This document shows positions 25,566-36,200 of a DNA stretch of 64,000 nucleotides, in pieces. A program made the translations under genes and the position numbers. Numbering within the stretch: the stretch's first letter is position 1; each line of letters starts with the position of its first letter. Source of the DNA: Eopsaltria australis (taxonomy: Eukaryota; Chordata; Aves; Passeriformes; Petroicidae); the NCBI GenBank assembly GCA_034509425.1, contig JAVTVJ010000447.1:1240001-1304000 (forward strand), read 5' to 3'. Below the pieces are notes generated by a model. That model was not told the origin of the DNA. It saw only the letters and a list, made by a program, of their open reading frames with translations, and did no database searches.

Positions 25566-27734
25566 AAAATCCCAATCCAGTGACAGCTGATATTTACATT
25601 ACACATACACAGCAGCAGCATAAAAACTCACCATCGCCGTCATTAATTTCCTAACCATACCAATATCTTAAAGTTTCCTCCTCTACATCTTATGAACAAG
25701 CCCAGTTTTCAAGGCAGTAAATTTCTTTGATTTGGCTCCCATCCCTGTCTTTAATAGCTCCAGTGTATGCTGCCAGCCCTCACAACGATGCATGAATGTT
25801 CCTGGGCTTTAGTGGGGTATTTGCAGCAGAATGAAAGAAAAGGAAGCAGATAATTCAATAGTGACAAGTGTCATCACAGCTTCTCTTCGTTGCACAGGCA
25901 TGGAAGGTATCCAGAATCACCATTTGTCCCTGATCAAGGGATGTTCAGCCTTTAAGCCCGAGTTCTTTTTTGTTTTGTTCCCTGTATCCCAATACACAGT
26001 CAATAGGTGATTCTGCTGCCCTCACTAATCCATGGCATCCTATCACCCGTTCTTCAAAGCACTCTGAGCTTATCCCTCGTGGTTGTTTTGTTGTTGTTCA
26101 CTTGGTTTTAACCACATGTTTACATCCCCCTCCTTAAATTCCCTATTTGTCCTGGCTAATTCCACTATGCCATACTATTTCTTCAAAAATAATTCTTATC
26201 ACTGCGGCTCCAGCTTTCCCCTGTCTGAGAGCAGACTGACGGGGCTGTTTCTCATCTACTCTCTTCTATTAATGATCCAGTTTGCAACAGAAAATCTAAT
26301 TTATTATCATCAGCCCATATTTTTTTATTTCTGTGTAGTACTTATAACTAAACATGTTTTTTTTCCCCGCCTATTCCATGAAGGAATCAATCATCCCAAG
26401 GACAAGGGAGGGCTTTTTTTATCTGAGATGTAATTGTGTTGTCCTCTTAGCTTTCATTTGCAGTCCAAGCCAACATGACCTGCAACACCTTCAAAACATA
26501 AATACCTTTTCAATGATGTGGTGCTTTACAAAGGTCCAGCATCATATTTTATAAAATAATTCTGGCCTCAGATTCACGTTAATCAACATCTGAAATAGGG
26601 AGGGGGAAAAAAACAACAAAGAAATAAAACGAAAACCAAACCAAACCAGAAAAACAAAACACAAAACAAAGCAGAACAAAAACAAAAATGAAAAACGAAA
26701 CAACCAAAAAACCTGACCCAAAAAGCAAAACCCAAGAAAAAAAAAACTTACTGACAAACTAAATTTGGAGTTTTTTAGTTTTCATCAGTCAACTGTCATA
26801 CACAAAGATGTGTAACCTCTACCAGCTGGAACTTCTGTGGTCACTGTTCTAGAAATTTTCAGATTTTTTTTATTTAGCTGTTCATATTTATGGTATGACC
26901 ACAAGTGAAGACAAGACAGCTCAATAAATTAGTGTCCAGTCTAGACCACCTCTGCAACTGGTAACTGAGAGAATTTCTCAGATTCATCGCTGGGACTTTA
27001 ACTGGGCCCTGTATCAGCCCCTACTTTGAGCCACATCTTCTCATAGCTTTTCTTTCAATTAAGTGAACCAAAAACACTACAAGGGCTTTGAATTAGTAAA
27101 ACCAGATTTTCTTAGACCACTACTAGGCCATTACAATAAGGAAAATTCAGGAAGATGGAACCAAAATGAAAGAGAATTATGAACAAATGTATCTCCTTCC
27201 AACTGTGGCCTTCCAGGGCTGAGCTCTTCCTTTGGCTTCGCTCTCAGCTCTAGCACTTTGAGGAGGATTTTTGGGTAGCAACATATTTTGTTGCCATGTT
27301 TTTGACAGGCTGAAAAAGTCCATTTCCACCCTTGTTATATCACATGGGCAGGATACCTGTTTGGATATTTATTCATTACTTTTCAGAAGGCATCATGTTT
27401 CTGGGAATGCCACATTCCATTCTCACTTCTGTATCTCAAGCTGCCTCCCTGACCCACCATACACCAAGAATTCAAACTATAGACAATCCAACATTTATTA
27501 TTTCCCTTTACTTTCACGTTCTTTCCCTCTCCTCTTATGTTTCCAGGAGACCAAGTTACTGACAATAAATTAACTGATCTCAGGACTGAATACATTACTG
27601 AAATGCAAAATGCCAGCCCACAGAATTTGATCATTTACCTGTTCCACCCTTCTTTCCTTCCAAACAAACATGAACCAGAGAGCAGGATTGCTTTGAACTT
27701 CTTATAATGGCAGTGAAAAATATAGATTAAATTT
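25566..27734. other. Non-coding stretch
   Basis: Apart from the CAAAA-rich tract at 26.6-26.75 kb nothing supportable is seen. Open frames of 60-116 codons have no recognisable domains. Confidence 0.6.
26600..26752 (+). repeat. A/C-rich low-complexity (CAAAA-type)
   Basis: About 150 bp of CAAAA/CCAAA words ending in a ten-base A run. It mirrors the GT-rich tract at 33.7 kb in composition but lies on the opposite strand. Confidence 0.85.
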
Positions 27735-28065
27735 AACTTTGATAGATGCAAAGTGATAAAAACCAGGAAGGACCAGGATCCTGCCTGCATGCATAATGAT
27801 GGACTCTGAATTGGTTAATAAAACCCAGGAATGCAATCTGTGAATTATAATAGCTTTCTGTAAATGCCAGCTTAACACAGAGCAGCAACAAAAATCAAGT
27901 GAGGAATTATTCTAAAAGGGAATACCAGAAAACACCATTATGCCATTATAAATCCATATCATTAATATAATTTAGCCATCATTTTCCTTTAAAGAATATT
28001 GCAGAAAACAGGAATACAGTGGCAACAAGGGTACTCAAGGACTTCAAGGAAAAACTACAGAGATT
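27735..28065 (+). mobile_element. Ancient CR1-like LINE relic (3' end of the reverse-transcriptase ORF region)
   Basis: This looks like a much older CR1 lineage than the other copies. Diagnostic strings appear in order: GCAAAGTGATAAAAACC, CATAATGATGGACTCTGAATTGG, CAGCAACAAAAATCAAG, GAATTATT, ACACCATTATGCCATTATAAATCC and ATATTGCAGAA. This order matches the old amniote CR1/L3-type segment that lies upstream of the 3' UTR. It is heavily mutated and disrupted, with no intact frame. A younger CR1 in the opposite orientation lies just to its right at 28103. Confidence 0.65.
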
Positions 28066-28102
28066 AAAAAGTCTTCATTGTGCAGAACAAAAGAAAATGT
28101 AA

Positions 28103-28335
28103 AATCATAGAAACATAAAATATCCTGAGCTGGAATGCACCTGTAAGGATTACCAAAGTCCAACTGCTGCTCTGGCACACATGAATCCCAAGAATCCCAC
28201 CCTTAGAGCATTGTCCAAACATTCCTGGAGCTCTGCCAGCCTTGGGACCGTGACCATTCCCTGGGGAGCCTGGGCAGTGCCCAGCACCCTCTGGGGGAAG
28301 AACCTTTTCCTAATAAAAACCTTCTCCTAATAATA
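28103..28335 (-). mobile_element. CR1 LINE 3' fragment (ATATCCTGAGCTGGAA subfamily)
   Basis: Reverse CR1: AATCATAGAAACATAAAATATCC, then TGAGCTGGAATGCACC, AAAGTCCAACTGCTG, AGAGCATTGTCCAAACATTCC, GTGACCATTCCCTGGGGAG, CACCCTCTGGGGGAAGAACC and TTTTCCTAATAA. This subfamily differs from the GGTTTGGGTTGGAAGGG copies. Confidence 0.9.
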
Positions 28336-29337
28336 GCAACAACCTGCAGTGTCATGGATAAAATCAAACAACCTTTTGCTTTTGTCTTGCCCAATGGAAA
28401 AAAAAAAAATTAACACAACCCTTTTGACGTTATCCCTGTCATAGTGTACTACAGATGTGAGAGGTTTACATCAGCTCATAAAATACCTTAATTCATTCAT
28501 GAAAGGGAACAGAAAGGGAAAAACCCACAAAACAGACCAAAAAACCCTAACAGACTGCCCTGAAGCTGCTGAGCTCAAGGCTGCCTGAGGCTCGGAGAGA
28601 AGTCCAGGAAAGCTATCAGGGAGTGCTTTTCTACACTTACTCAGAGGCATCAACCACTTCATCCCCTCATTAAATGGAGTGTAAAACTGTTGACACCTCA
28701 GCCTGCTGCCTCCTCTGGTATAAAGAGCAAGACAAATCACTCAGAGACAATCTCCAGTAGATAAGGAAACCTCCAGGGTTGGGCCAGCTCTTAGGAGTGA
28801 GATAAATCTACTCCTTTTCCTCTTCCCATGTGATAAAGCAAGCAGGGCACGTGGTGCCAAGGCTGTTAGAGCAGGAAGGGCTTTGCCCTGACAGGGAGGA
28901 TCAGGAATCAAGGAACCCAGCAGATCTGAGAGGAAACACAGAGATGACAGCTCCAATTTGCCTTTCAAGCATCAGCAGCTTCATTTGCTAAAGGAGGAGC
29001 ACAGAGGAATCATTCAGGTTAGCAAAGGCACTCATGAAAATGACTTCATATCATAGAGCCACAATGTTCCTGGAAGTGAGGAGTCACTGCTGAGAAGGGC
29101 AGTAAAAAACTCAAGGGTTGAACTGGTGGTGACACTTCCTTCTCCACTATCTACAAGGCAGTGATGCAGTTGTGCTTTTGGCAATGTTCACCCTGACAAG
29201 AGGGAAGTTCAGACAACTCTCCATGGGTTATTGGTGCCAAAAGGGATAGAAAATACATCAGAGAAAACAGATTGTACACATTATATATGATCTATTTATG
29301 AAGCAAAAAGAGGAGCCTTTCTTTTGTCTTCCAACAC

Positions 29338-29607
29338 AGAACCCGTAAGGCTGGAGAAGACCTCCAAGACCATCAAGTCCAAACTCTGAGTATCACCATT
29401 CCCACTAAACCATATTAAGCACCACATACACTCATTTTTGAACACCCCTTGGGATGGTGACCCCACCATGGCCCTGGGAAGCCCCTTCCAATGCCTGACC
29501 ACTCTTTCAGTGAAGAATTTTTTCCTAATATCCAACCTGAACCTCCCTTGGTGCAACTCGAGGCCGCTTCCCATTGTCCCCTTCACTTCCCTTGTGCCTC
29601 CTGACAG
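29338..29607 (-). mobile_element. CR1 LINE 3' fragment, ~270 bp
   Basis: Reverse CR1: GGCTGGAGAAGACCTCCAAG, ATCAAGTCC, CTTCCAATGCCTGACCACTC, GTGAAGAATTTTTTCCTAAT, AACCTGAACCTCCCTTGG, GCAACTCGAGGCCGCTTCC. Its terminal octamers are largely lost (ACACAGAACCCG). Confidence 0.9.
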
Positions 29608-32600
29608 CAAAGAAACATAAAAACCACCTGTTAGTGCCTTTCAGGTTGATCAGCTCCTTGCTATCATTTTAGTGTCACAGGAAAATAAAAAGTCACATTA
29701 AATCAAACATTTCCAATTTTTTCTGCACCTCTTCCCTTCCCTAGACCCTCAGTAGTTAGTGCATTCCCAAAAGCAGCAATACACATTTAAATCCTCCACA
29801 CTACTTTTAATCCATGATGATCTTGCACAATTACTTAATTGTAAGATAGCAGCTAATGAGGAGATTCAAAAGAAAGTGCACTCATTTCAAGAAATAGGAT
29901 TCTTTTTAACAGCACTTAATTACTTCCTCAGATCACAGAAAGGAAATCAAACATTCCTACCAGCAATTAATTTTTTTAAATATAATCAGAGCAAACTCAA
30001 CTGAAACCAGATATTAATAAGAAAATACTTTCCTTTTGAAACTCAAATTTAATTCCAAACATATAAAATACACTATAATCAAAAATATATCAATAAACCA
30101 CAACTGTTCTATTTCTACCATCACAAAAAAACCATTCCTAAACTCTCACAGCTGGGGAAAAATTAATTATGTATGAGGTCATAGAATGAAACCCCAGGTA
30201 CTGAACTTCCATTACTTTGAAACTCCTTGTTAGATACAAATTTGGGAACATCACCACAGGGCTGGCCTCATAAGGAAACTTTTGAGCAAGAACTGGTAAT
30301 AACTGATAAAATTTTGGAAGAAAAAGCTAGTTCTACATCATTCCACCAGTTTATTGCAAGTAAGCAAAGTAAATTAAAATAATAACTTCAGATAAATCTT
30401 AGCTATGCAAGTCTTGCAACAAAATGTTTCACAACAATGAGCACATTTAATCAAATCCATAAATGAATCTAACCTATTAACATAACGCCAAATCCAGGGC
30501 ATGTTATACAGTTTATTTCTGGATCAGACAAAATGCTAATACCAGAATTTCTCTATTATCTTGTGTACCTCTACATGGCTACATTTTTTTACACAAACAC
30601 AGGTCTGAAATCTACAACTAAACAGGGTAATGGAAGGCAGCATTTGTTAAAAATTACAACATGGGAAATCAGATTTATGGGTCAGAGGCTTTTGCCAGGA
30701 ATATCACAGCAATACATGTGTGCATTATTTTAAACTAAGACAACTCAGCTTATTATTTTTCCTACAAAAACATTAATAAAAAGAACAATTCATAAAGGGC
30801 GTAACATTTTATTTCTCTTCCCACTGAAATCTCACGCTTAAAGCCTACGTTCAATAGACCAAATAATGCCATTATTGCAAATATTTCACGTTGTCAGACA
30901 TGTTGACAGCATTTCTTTGGCATCATTGATGCTGTGTCCTGGGCTTTGCTCTCATTTGTGCTCATGCCAGGACAAAGGCAGCACTGCCTCTGAGAATGGG
31001 ACGACCTGAAGGGAGCAGAGTTTCAGCATTCATCTTCACTTGTGTCACCTTCTGCATTTCCTACACAATTCCCTTCAGATGGGGAGCCACAAACTTATCT
31101 CTTCCCATTAATATTTTTGATGCTCTGTGTTTCCTCTCGAAACACAATATTCACGCCTGAGAAGAAAGCATGAAATCAGAAGAGATTATTTTGCGGAATT
31201 AGTTTTGATCCTGCCATCAGTGAGACTAGTGCATAAGAGGAGGGGGAAAATGGTAATTTCTTAAATGTTCTTGATACAATCAGTGTTCTAATCACCACTG
31301 CTGTTTCTTACTCTTATTCAGAGTTATCTATCCATCATCCACCACTCCATTCTCTCAGAATGCCTTAAGATAATATTTCATTTTGCCAGCCAGAGACAGA
31401 GGAATGAAAAGCAGCTCAGTTATCCTGGGCAGATAAAAGCCATACCCGGTGTGGACCCAGTCACTTCGAGTTCCATTAAAATAAACTTAATTAATTCAAA
31501 TGCAACATTTGCAGGAGCAGCTTTGTACACAGTTGACCTTGCTCCCTGAAACAATCTTCTGCACTATCCTGAATCACATAAATTGTCTCCTTTGTCACTT
31601 CACTGCACTGTGCTTGTGATTTTTCCTTTTCATATCCTGTCCTTATCTGCTGCAAAACTACAAACACATCTCATAAATTACCCTGTCTCAAAGGTATAAT
31701 TTTGTACTGTTGTTGTAAACTGCAGCTTAAAATAACAGCTGAAAAGGTATGGAAATCCAGAGTTATGTACTAAATATTTAATTCGCCTTCTTGGGAGATA
31801 ATTTAAATTTAAATATATTTATATGGCTGAAAAATTGTTGTTGATTTAGGAATTATTCAATTTTTTGCCTTGTTCGTACTCTCCTCAAACGCAAAACAAA
31901 CAAATAAAAAAGTATGTGTACTTTTAAGTGAAGTAGGAAATTCAAGTTGTTCCTTCTAGGTAAAAGGAATAGAAAAGCACTTATAGTCCTTCCTGAAATT
32001 AAAAAGAACCATTTGACAAGTTACTCTGAATTTCCACATCCATCACAGAAGAACATAATATATGGATAAATTATATTAGGAACAGAAAATATAGAAACCA
32101 ACTTTTTAACACAGGAGACAATTCAACTCTTTTGTGTCTTTCACTGTTCAACAAGAAGGAGCCCTAACTCGCTTATCAGCAGTTATGCACCCTCCACCTC
32201 CTCCTCTAAAGTGACAATTGCTGAAGTGTTTAAATAAAAAATTGCCCATAACTGCTTTGAAATCATGTATTTATACATAAAAATATATATTTTCATGCAT
32301 AATTCTGCATTTTGCATTCAAAATCAGAAATTCCCTATGACTGCCGGACGTGGAAATTTCAAAGTCATTTCAATTCTACTTCAAAGTCTGTTTCAATTCA
32401 AAGTTTTGGGACGTTCCAGGCATTACCTGCATTACCTACAGGATTTCCAGCCAGGACTGAGAGTGCCCATTCCCAGCCCATTTCCAGTCTCACCTCTGAG
32501 GAACCCCTCACAATTTTCAACCCACACAATCCAAGCTGAAATGGGATTTGTCCCAGGGTTCTTTTTTAATAAACCTCACAGACAGCCACACTGCTGCAGC

Positions 32601-33724
32601 ATCCAGCCTGAATCCCCAAAATCTGAATCATGGCTTCCACTTAAAAGAACCTGATGAGTTTTTCATGCATTTGCCTGCAAGTTACCATTTCCTATTATGC
32701 AACATTAGGCATGAGTGGTTAATTAGATTTTCCCATATGCCAGCGTATACGTAAATTCCAATTATTAGCAGTGTTAGCTTACACAAATTACCTTTAAATC
32801 CAATATTTGCATATCTTCTGGTCTGCACAGCCTCCTCCAGAAAACAGCATTTATGTTTTGGAAGATTTTATTAGTTCTTTGAAGAGATCTGTGTTTTCCT
32901 GATATTTAACCAAGTATTTAAATTGTCATTTGCGTCACCAAGGTCTCCTTTGCTGCAGCTGAAACACTACAGAATTTGAACCAGGCTCACATATAGCAAC
33001 TGAAGGGCACAATAATTCTGTTTCAAATGTAACATTATTCCAGCTCAGAGCACCACTAAAACTCATGAACCTGAGAGTGCTGGATGGAACTTCCAGATAA
33101 GGCTGAATGGCACTTTCAATTTCATTAAAACAAAACAAAAAGGCAGAGCATTCTCCCACTCAAATCGCTGAAATCTCCATTTACTGAACTCTTATTCTTC
33201 CCTCCTTTATCAGGAAAATAAGGAACTGTATTTGATTAATGACTCCACCACCAGACACAGTGAAATCCTCTGGGCACAGAACACACATTTGCCTTCATAC
33301 CTGTGCCACACTTTGAATTTTAAAGCTGCTACTTTTCCTATAACCTGGGCAGAAACTCCACAGGTAATTAAGGCAGTTCATACACAATAAAATGCTCAAA
33401 ACTAGGTTAGAAGCAAAATATAGAGCCAGGTTCTCAAATGAGTATTTACTTTGGAATGTACAACGGGAAAGGAAAAGGAGTTAAAATAATGCCAGCAACT
33501 CTCAAAAAGCTAAACCAAAAGCAAAGTTCCCATTGACAGCCACATGGGGGAGGGAAAAAAAAAAAGCTAAATTTCATAAAATAATAAGCAGAATAAATCA
33601 AGGTAAAGTATATACATCTCATTTAGGACTCTGGTATTATAAAGCATTTCAGCTTTGCTTCATGCTGTGTAACGCCCACAGAAACTTCCAAGTCATTTTC
33701 TTGCTCTGCAGAAAAATGCATTAA
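29608..33724. other. Non-coding stretch
   Basis: A long AT-rich interval, free of recognisable CR1. A 129-codon open frame at 32265-32654 has no domain signature and begins in AT-rich simple sequence. Nothing else is called. Confidence 0.6.
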
Positions 33725-33973
33725 TTTTTTCCTTTTTATTATTTTTTCTGGGTTTTTTGTTTTTTTGTTTTTTGGGGGTTTTTTGTTTGTTTGTTTGTTT
33801 GGATGGAGGTTTTTTTTGTTTTGGTTTGGGTTTTTTTTTGCAGGGGTGTGTTTATGGGGTGGCTTTTTTTTGTTTGTTTTTGTTTTTGGTTTGGGTGTTT
33901 TTGGAGGGGTAGTTTTGGGGTTTTTTGTTTTTCCCAGTTTGTTGTGTGATTTTGTTTGTTTTGATTTGGGTTT
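33725..33973 (+). repeat. GT-rich low-complexity tract with (TTTG)n and G-runs
   Basis: About 250 bp composed almost only of T and G, including a (GTTT)4-5 stretch at ~33785-33801 and several runs of four or five G (for example TTTGGGGGTT, CAGGGGTG, TGGGGTGG, GAGGGGTAG, TTTGGGG). The spurious 88-codon open frame here consists of F, G, V, W and L only and is not a gene. The G-runs could allow G-quadruplex formation on the plus strand. Confidence 0.9.
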
Positions 33974-34106
33974 TGTTCTTCTTCTTCTTGTTCTCCTTTA
34001 CCATCTATGGCAACCTAAGACTTGGGTATGAAGGAGACATCTGTTCTTCTTCTTGTTCTCCTTTACCATCTATGGCAACCTAAGACTTTGATATCAAGGA
34101 GACATC
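33974..34106 (+). repeat. Tandem duplication, two units of 65-68 bp
   Basis: Unit 1 is 33974-34041 and unit 2 is 34042-34106. Both read TGTTCTTCTTCTT...CTCC, then TTTACCATCTATGGCAACC, TAAGACTT and GGAGACATC. They differ by one CTT repeat and three substitutions near GGGTATG versus TGATATC. This is a recent local duplication abutting the GT-rich tract. Confidence 0.92.
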
Positions 34107-35483
34107 TGAGCAAGGTTTTGGACAGAAAGAGTTTCAGCATCTGCCATGGATACACAGATGTTTACTCATGCCAAAATGTGAGAATGGCACTCCCTCTGTA
34201 ACACAAAGGAAGCAACCATCTGATAAAGGACCACACAGAGGACAACCTTGTACCCAAGCAAACACAACAGCAAAGTGCCTCGTTTTTCACACCAGAGTAC
34301 ACAAGCAGCTACAAATTCTAAAGGAAGTCTACTAAAAGGACTACTTTCCACTGAAAGAGAAAGGATATGATTTTACAAGCCCAATATTATGTTTTCATTC
34401 ATAAAATCTGGGAACAGGGCCAGACCTGACTGCATACATTCCATCTGACCTTTCAGGAACATTTATTTCAGTGCAGAACCTCCACACTAATACATAACTT
34501 TGAATTACACCACTAATGCCAGTCACAGATACCACCTCCCAGTGAGGCTGGAGTTATTTATAAAATCCTCCTGGGATCATAACCCATAAAGCATCGCTCC
34601 CACAGAGGACACCAGTGAGCCTGGCTGTACAGAAAGTGGCAGTTCTGGATGCCAGTGATGCAATTCCCTAAATTGTGTTGATTAACAGGGAATTTTGCAA
34701 TAATGGCAATGACTCCTCCAAGGAAATAGCTCCACTTTTCTATGACTCTTCAGATCAACGGTGCCCAAAGTTTTCAGCCAAGAGGAACATTAGCTTACCC
34801 AGTTAATATGAGGTGGCTACAACTATAGCAAGATGAAGACAACCTACTTGTGGATGGAAGTCATTGCAGCCAGAAATAAAAGAAATTGTGGTGATTGCAG
34901 AGCTTAAAACTTTCTAGTGTCCATGTGGAAAGATGCATCCCAGTCCAGGATCCCTCATTCTAATCAAGGCCAGAAGCTTGCAGGGAGCTGTTACCATCAG
35001 AACAACTCCTACACCTCACACTCACCTTCTCTTCTCCTCAGGGACTTTTTGAGAGCCAGCCCTGCCACAGGTCATTTTCCTTCTGGGTGTGTGTTACACT
35101 GGAGTAGAAACCACAGAATTTTTTTTTCAAATCCTTCCTCAGTTTTCATTTCTTTTTAGTAATTTCAAGATGCCACCTCATCTGTGCCATTCTCTTTCTT
35201 TGCAATAGACAAATAGCGTTTCCAGTTCGCCAAAGGACAGAACAAATAAACTGGTTTTGTGTGACATTTAATGTTATGGTTTCAGCTATACAGGTATTGT
35301 GTTATGCAAGAAAAGAGAATATATACTGCATTTAGAAGGAAATGTTGGTGTACTTAAAGGAAGAGGATTTGCTCGTTGAAGTGACTGGCAGCTCAATAAT
35401 TAAAAAAATAAAGGAGGACTCTGTTATTATTATTTTTCATTATATATCAGACTTTTTAAATACCTACAAAATTTTTAAACTCA
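34107..35483. other. Non-coding stretch
   Basis: Nothing recognised between the tandem duplication and the 0.7-kb CR1. Confidence 0.6.
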
Positions 35484-36200
35484 AATCACAGAATCACAGA
35501 ATGGGTCAGGCCACAGTGGGGTCACCTGGTCCAACCTCCCTGCTCCAGCAGGGCCATCCCAGAGCACAGGGCACAGGATTGTGTCCAGATGGCTCTGGAA
35601 TATCCCCAGGGAGGAGACTCCAAACCCTCTCTGGACAATCTGTTCACTGCTGGGCACTGCCCAGGGAAGAAGCTCTTCCTCATGTTCAGGTGGAACTCCC
35701 TGAGCTCAGTCCCTGCCTGTTCCTCTGGTGCCATTGCTGGGCCCTGTAGCAGAGCCTGGGCCCTGCTCTGACCCTCCCTGCACCCAGGGACAGACAGGGA
35801 CAGACAGGGACTCCCAGGGACAGACAGGGACACTCAGGGACAGCCAGGGCTGAGGGCCCCTCTCAGCAGGAGCTCCTCTCCAGTCTGAACAGCCCCAGCT
35901 CCCTCAGCCTTTCCTCACCAGGGATGCTCCAGACTCCTGACCAGCTTTGCAGCCTCCACTGGCCCTGCTCCAGGAGCTCCATGGCCCTGCTGTCCTGAGG
36001 AGCCAGAGCTGGACCCAGCACCCCAGATGTGCCTGGGCTGAACAGAGAGGCAGGATTCCCTCCCTGACCTACAGGCAATGCTCCTTCAGGTCCTTTTCCA
36101 TGGAGCTGCTCCAGCAGGGCCATCCCAAGGCTGTGCTTGTGCCTGGGATTGCTCTGACCCAGGTGCAGCACCCTGCACTTGGCACTGTTGAACCTCATCG
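35484..36200 (-). mobile_element. CR1 LINE 3' fragment, ~715 bp, longest in the window
   Basis: Reverse CR1: octamers AATCACAGAATCACAGAATGG, GGTCAGGCCACAGTGGGGTC, GAAGCTCTTCCTCATGTTC, AGGAGCTCCTCTCCAG, CTCCCTCAGCCTTTCCTCACC, CTCCATGGCCCTGCTGTCC and, at its 5' side, GCACTTGGCACTGTTGAACC. On the element's own strand the 5' side reaches the end of the ORF2 coding region, so this copy extends further 5' than the others. Its frames are broken. It contains a 10-bp minisatellite at 35784-35850, listed separately. Confidence 0.93.
35784..35850 (+). repeat. 10-bp minisatellite (CAGGGACAGA)n inside a CR1
   Basis: About six and a half tandem units of CAGGGACAGA and close variants (CAGGGACTCC, CAGGGACACT, CAGGGACAGC) lie between CCTGCACC and GGGCTGAGGGCCCC of the host CR1. 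The unit probably arose from a short internal repeat of the CR1 itself. Confidence 0.85.

Noticed and set aside
33765..34031. 88-codon frame rich in F, G, V and W
   Set aside because: It is a translation of the GT-rich low-complexity tract.
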